Shown here: positions 60,947-64,000 of the stretch, in pieces
Numbering within the stretch: position 1 is the stretch's first letter
Layout: each line of letters starts with the position of its first letter
Program-made: the position numbers and the translations under genes
Assembly (NCBI RefSeq): GCF_000247815.1
Contig: NC_021679.1
Span: 37,669,948 to 37,733,947, forward strand
Source: Ficedula albicollis
Taxonomy: Eukaryota > Chordata > Aves > Passeriformes > Muscicapidae
Direction of reading: 5' to 3'
Length of the DNA stretch: 64,000 nucleotides
Notes under the pieces: model-generated
The model's input: only the letters and a program-made list of their open reading frames with translations
Database searches by the model: none
Told to the model about the DNA's origin: nothing

Positions 60947-62450
60947 CTGCAATGGAAACAGCACTGGTAAGTCACAGCTGCTGGGTTTGGATCAAGGTTA
61001 GTGCCACGTTTGCCACTGGTTTCCTGAGCCAAGAGTGCCCAGCTCCAGGTGCCGTGGCCAGGTGTGTTTGTGTGGGCAGGTGCTGCTCTGGCGACTTCTC
61101 CCCCTCCACAGGAACCATTCCTGAGAGATTTCAGAAGGATGTGTTCCATCTCTGACTGCCAGTGTCACGCTGGGATGCTCTCCCAAGCTCCTGCAGGGTT
61201 CTGCAGCCTGTATCAAACCCCATCCCCCCCAGCCACAACAGCTCTCAACCCCACTTTCCCTTCATCCAGGCAGAATCTTGCTGTCTTTGCACAAACAGGT
61301 AAAACACCAACCAGGCTGGCTTGCAGTGGGATCCCTGTGCCCCCAGTGGCCTCCTTTTCTCCTGGGGAACAGCTGTGCCCTCCAACATTTCACATTTCCA
61401 ACATTTCACATTCACCCACTCTGTTCTTGGACAAGTCACCAGGTGCTCCACAACCCAACTCTGATATTTTGGAGCTCAGTGCCCCAATCAGCTCTTGCTT
61501 CCTTCCCTTCAGCACCTCCTCCCTCTCCTGTGCACCACAGTAGTGACTGGGAACTCTGCAGCTGGTGGTGTCAAGCACATCCAAATTTATGATTTCCACT
61601 TTGGGTGAGCACTGCCAGCTCTCAGCTGTGTTACACAACTTTCACTTGCACAACCAAGCAGGGCCAGTCAAGTAAAAATTTGGTGAGAAGGGGGTTTCTC
61701 CCCTTCTTCCTCGTGTTCCTCAAGGGCAACAAAAAGCCATTACAAACATGCCCAAACTTCAGACCTGCCAGCAAACTACACTCACACTGATTTATCCCAG
61801 AGGAGAATGAGGGGACAGGGGTCAGGTAAGTGGGGGTTTCTCGGGTTTGATTTTATCAATATTGTGTGGTTTTGCAGAGCTGTCTTTTCTGCCATCCAGT
61901 ACAAATTCCAGCTTTAATAACTTTGCATAACTGCACAATATTGTAAAAGTGTCTGCTTACCTGACCCCACACAACTAGGAACTTTTGTTTCAGGTGGGAT
62001 CCTGCCAGCATAGTGGATGTTAGGAAATCAGTTGGAACAGAAGGTCTGAGGTGGGGCTGGATGCTACAAGACAAAAATATTTTGTTGTATTTGCACTATG
62101 TGTTAAGGGGGACATAACTGGGACATTCAACGAGAAGGTGTGAGAGTACCGAGGTTCACTCAAAATCGAATTCCAAGGACTTTAGAAACGTGGAAAGAGC
62201 ATCAGCAGGTGTTTTGTAGTTAGTTACAACTCTCATGAACACCTTGCTGTAAGGAGACAGGAGTTAAAAATCCCGGAATCCCAGAAAGGTTTGGGCTGGA
62301 AGAGAAATTAAGGATCATCCAGTGCCACCCCCCTGCCATGGGCAGGGACACCTTCCAATGTCCCAACCTGGCCTGGGACACTTCCAGGGATCCAGGGGCA
62401 GCCACTACTGAAGCTATAAATAACATTTACTCCATGAACCAGCCAGATAC
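60947..62450 (-). other. ARL5A: ARL5A intron 1 (visible part)
   Basis: No exon recognised. One CR1 fragment at 62.27-62.40 kb. Confidence 0.65.
62268..62400 (-). mobile_element. CR1 LINE 3' fragment
   Basis: 'atcccggaatcccagaaaggtttgggctggaagagaaatta...ctgccatgggcagggacacc...ccagggatccaggggcagcc', reverse orientation. Confidence 0.9.
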
Positions 62451-62464
62451 CGAGGTTTGCCACT

Positions 62465-62695
62465 TAAACCCACTCTCCGCCGGCAGCAGGACGAAGCCAC
62501 CCGCCCCGCCGCGCCACGGCCGCGCTCCTCGGGCACACGTTAATAATTTAATAGGCGAATGTCAGGAAACGAGCGTTCCAGTAATTGAAAGAAGGGGGGA
62601 AAGAAAAGCTTAAAGCCCCGACTTCCAGGAGCCCGTGAGGCCGTCCCGGAGCGGATGTGGGTCCCTCCCGGACCGCCCCCGGTCCCCCCGGGCCT
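62465..62695. promoter_or_regulatory. CpG-rich segment, likely ARL5A CpG island edge
   Basis: CpG-dense stretches ('ccgccccgccgcgccacggc', 'cggccgcgctcctcgggc') with an AT-rich gap, at the place where the first exon or promoter of a housekeeping ARF-like gene is expected. The island is cut by the G tract at 62696. Confidence 0.55.

Positions 62696-64000
<1,305 letters not shown>

Overview
The window is vertebrate nuclear DNA, most likely from a bird. Two multi-exon genes lie on the minus strand in the same order and orientation as the mammalian NEB-ARL5A neighbourhood, introns are short, and many CR1 LINE fragments carry typical avian 3' ends (tandem 'gattctatgattct'). Species cannot be named from the sequence. 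Nothing here is bacterial, and there is no operon, CRISPR array or tRNA/rRNA gene.

Positions 1 to about 35,200 hold the 5' part of NEB (nebulin, the giant actin-binding ruler of the skeletal muscle thin filament), read right to left. A predicted TATA-type promoter and non-coding first exon (about 35,060-35,220) are followed by the ATG exon (33,681-33,746), an acidic/Thr-rich N-terminus (29.6 and 28.1 kb), twelve single-module exons (27.7 to 22.6 kb) and then 7-module super-repeats. Each complete super-repeat is four exons, called here D (105 bp, 1 module), C (108 bp, 1 module), B (312 bp, 3 modules) and A (204 or 207 bp, 2 modules with the W-x-x-G-x-G-W signature). Together they give 729-732 bp, or 243-244 residues. 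Super-repeats 1-4 (22.4 to 11.1 kb) are clean and diverged. From 10.6 kb to the left edge the gene becomes a patchwork of near-identical copies of two super-repeat types, called alpha and beta here. Several breakpoints fall inside exons, and there are lone A exons, mosaic B exons, small direct duplications and two frameshifted exons. This is either a recent, bird-specific NEB segmental amplification resembling the mammalian NEB triplicate region, a local mis-assembly of such a region, or both. It is the most interesting part of the window.

Positions 35.2-53.8 kb are intergenic: CR1 fragments, several minisatellites (46-bp, 55-bp and 19-bp families) and six very long pure G tracts. The G tracts sit mostly inside tandem arrays and look like assembly or consensus artefacts. 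Any 3' UTR of ARL5A would lie in the right part of this interval.

Positions 53.8-60.9 kb hold ARL5A (an ARF-like small GTPase of the trans-Golgi) on the minus strand: five of its six coding exons. The first coding exon (46 nt expected, with the myristoylated N-terminus) is not visible. It is probably masked by the 759-bp G tract at 62.7-63.5 kb or lies past the right edge. A GC-rich CpG-island-like segment flanks that tract, and a G/C-rich minisatellite closes the window.
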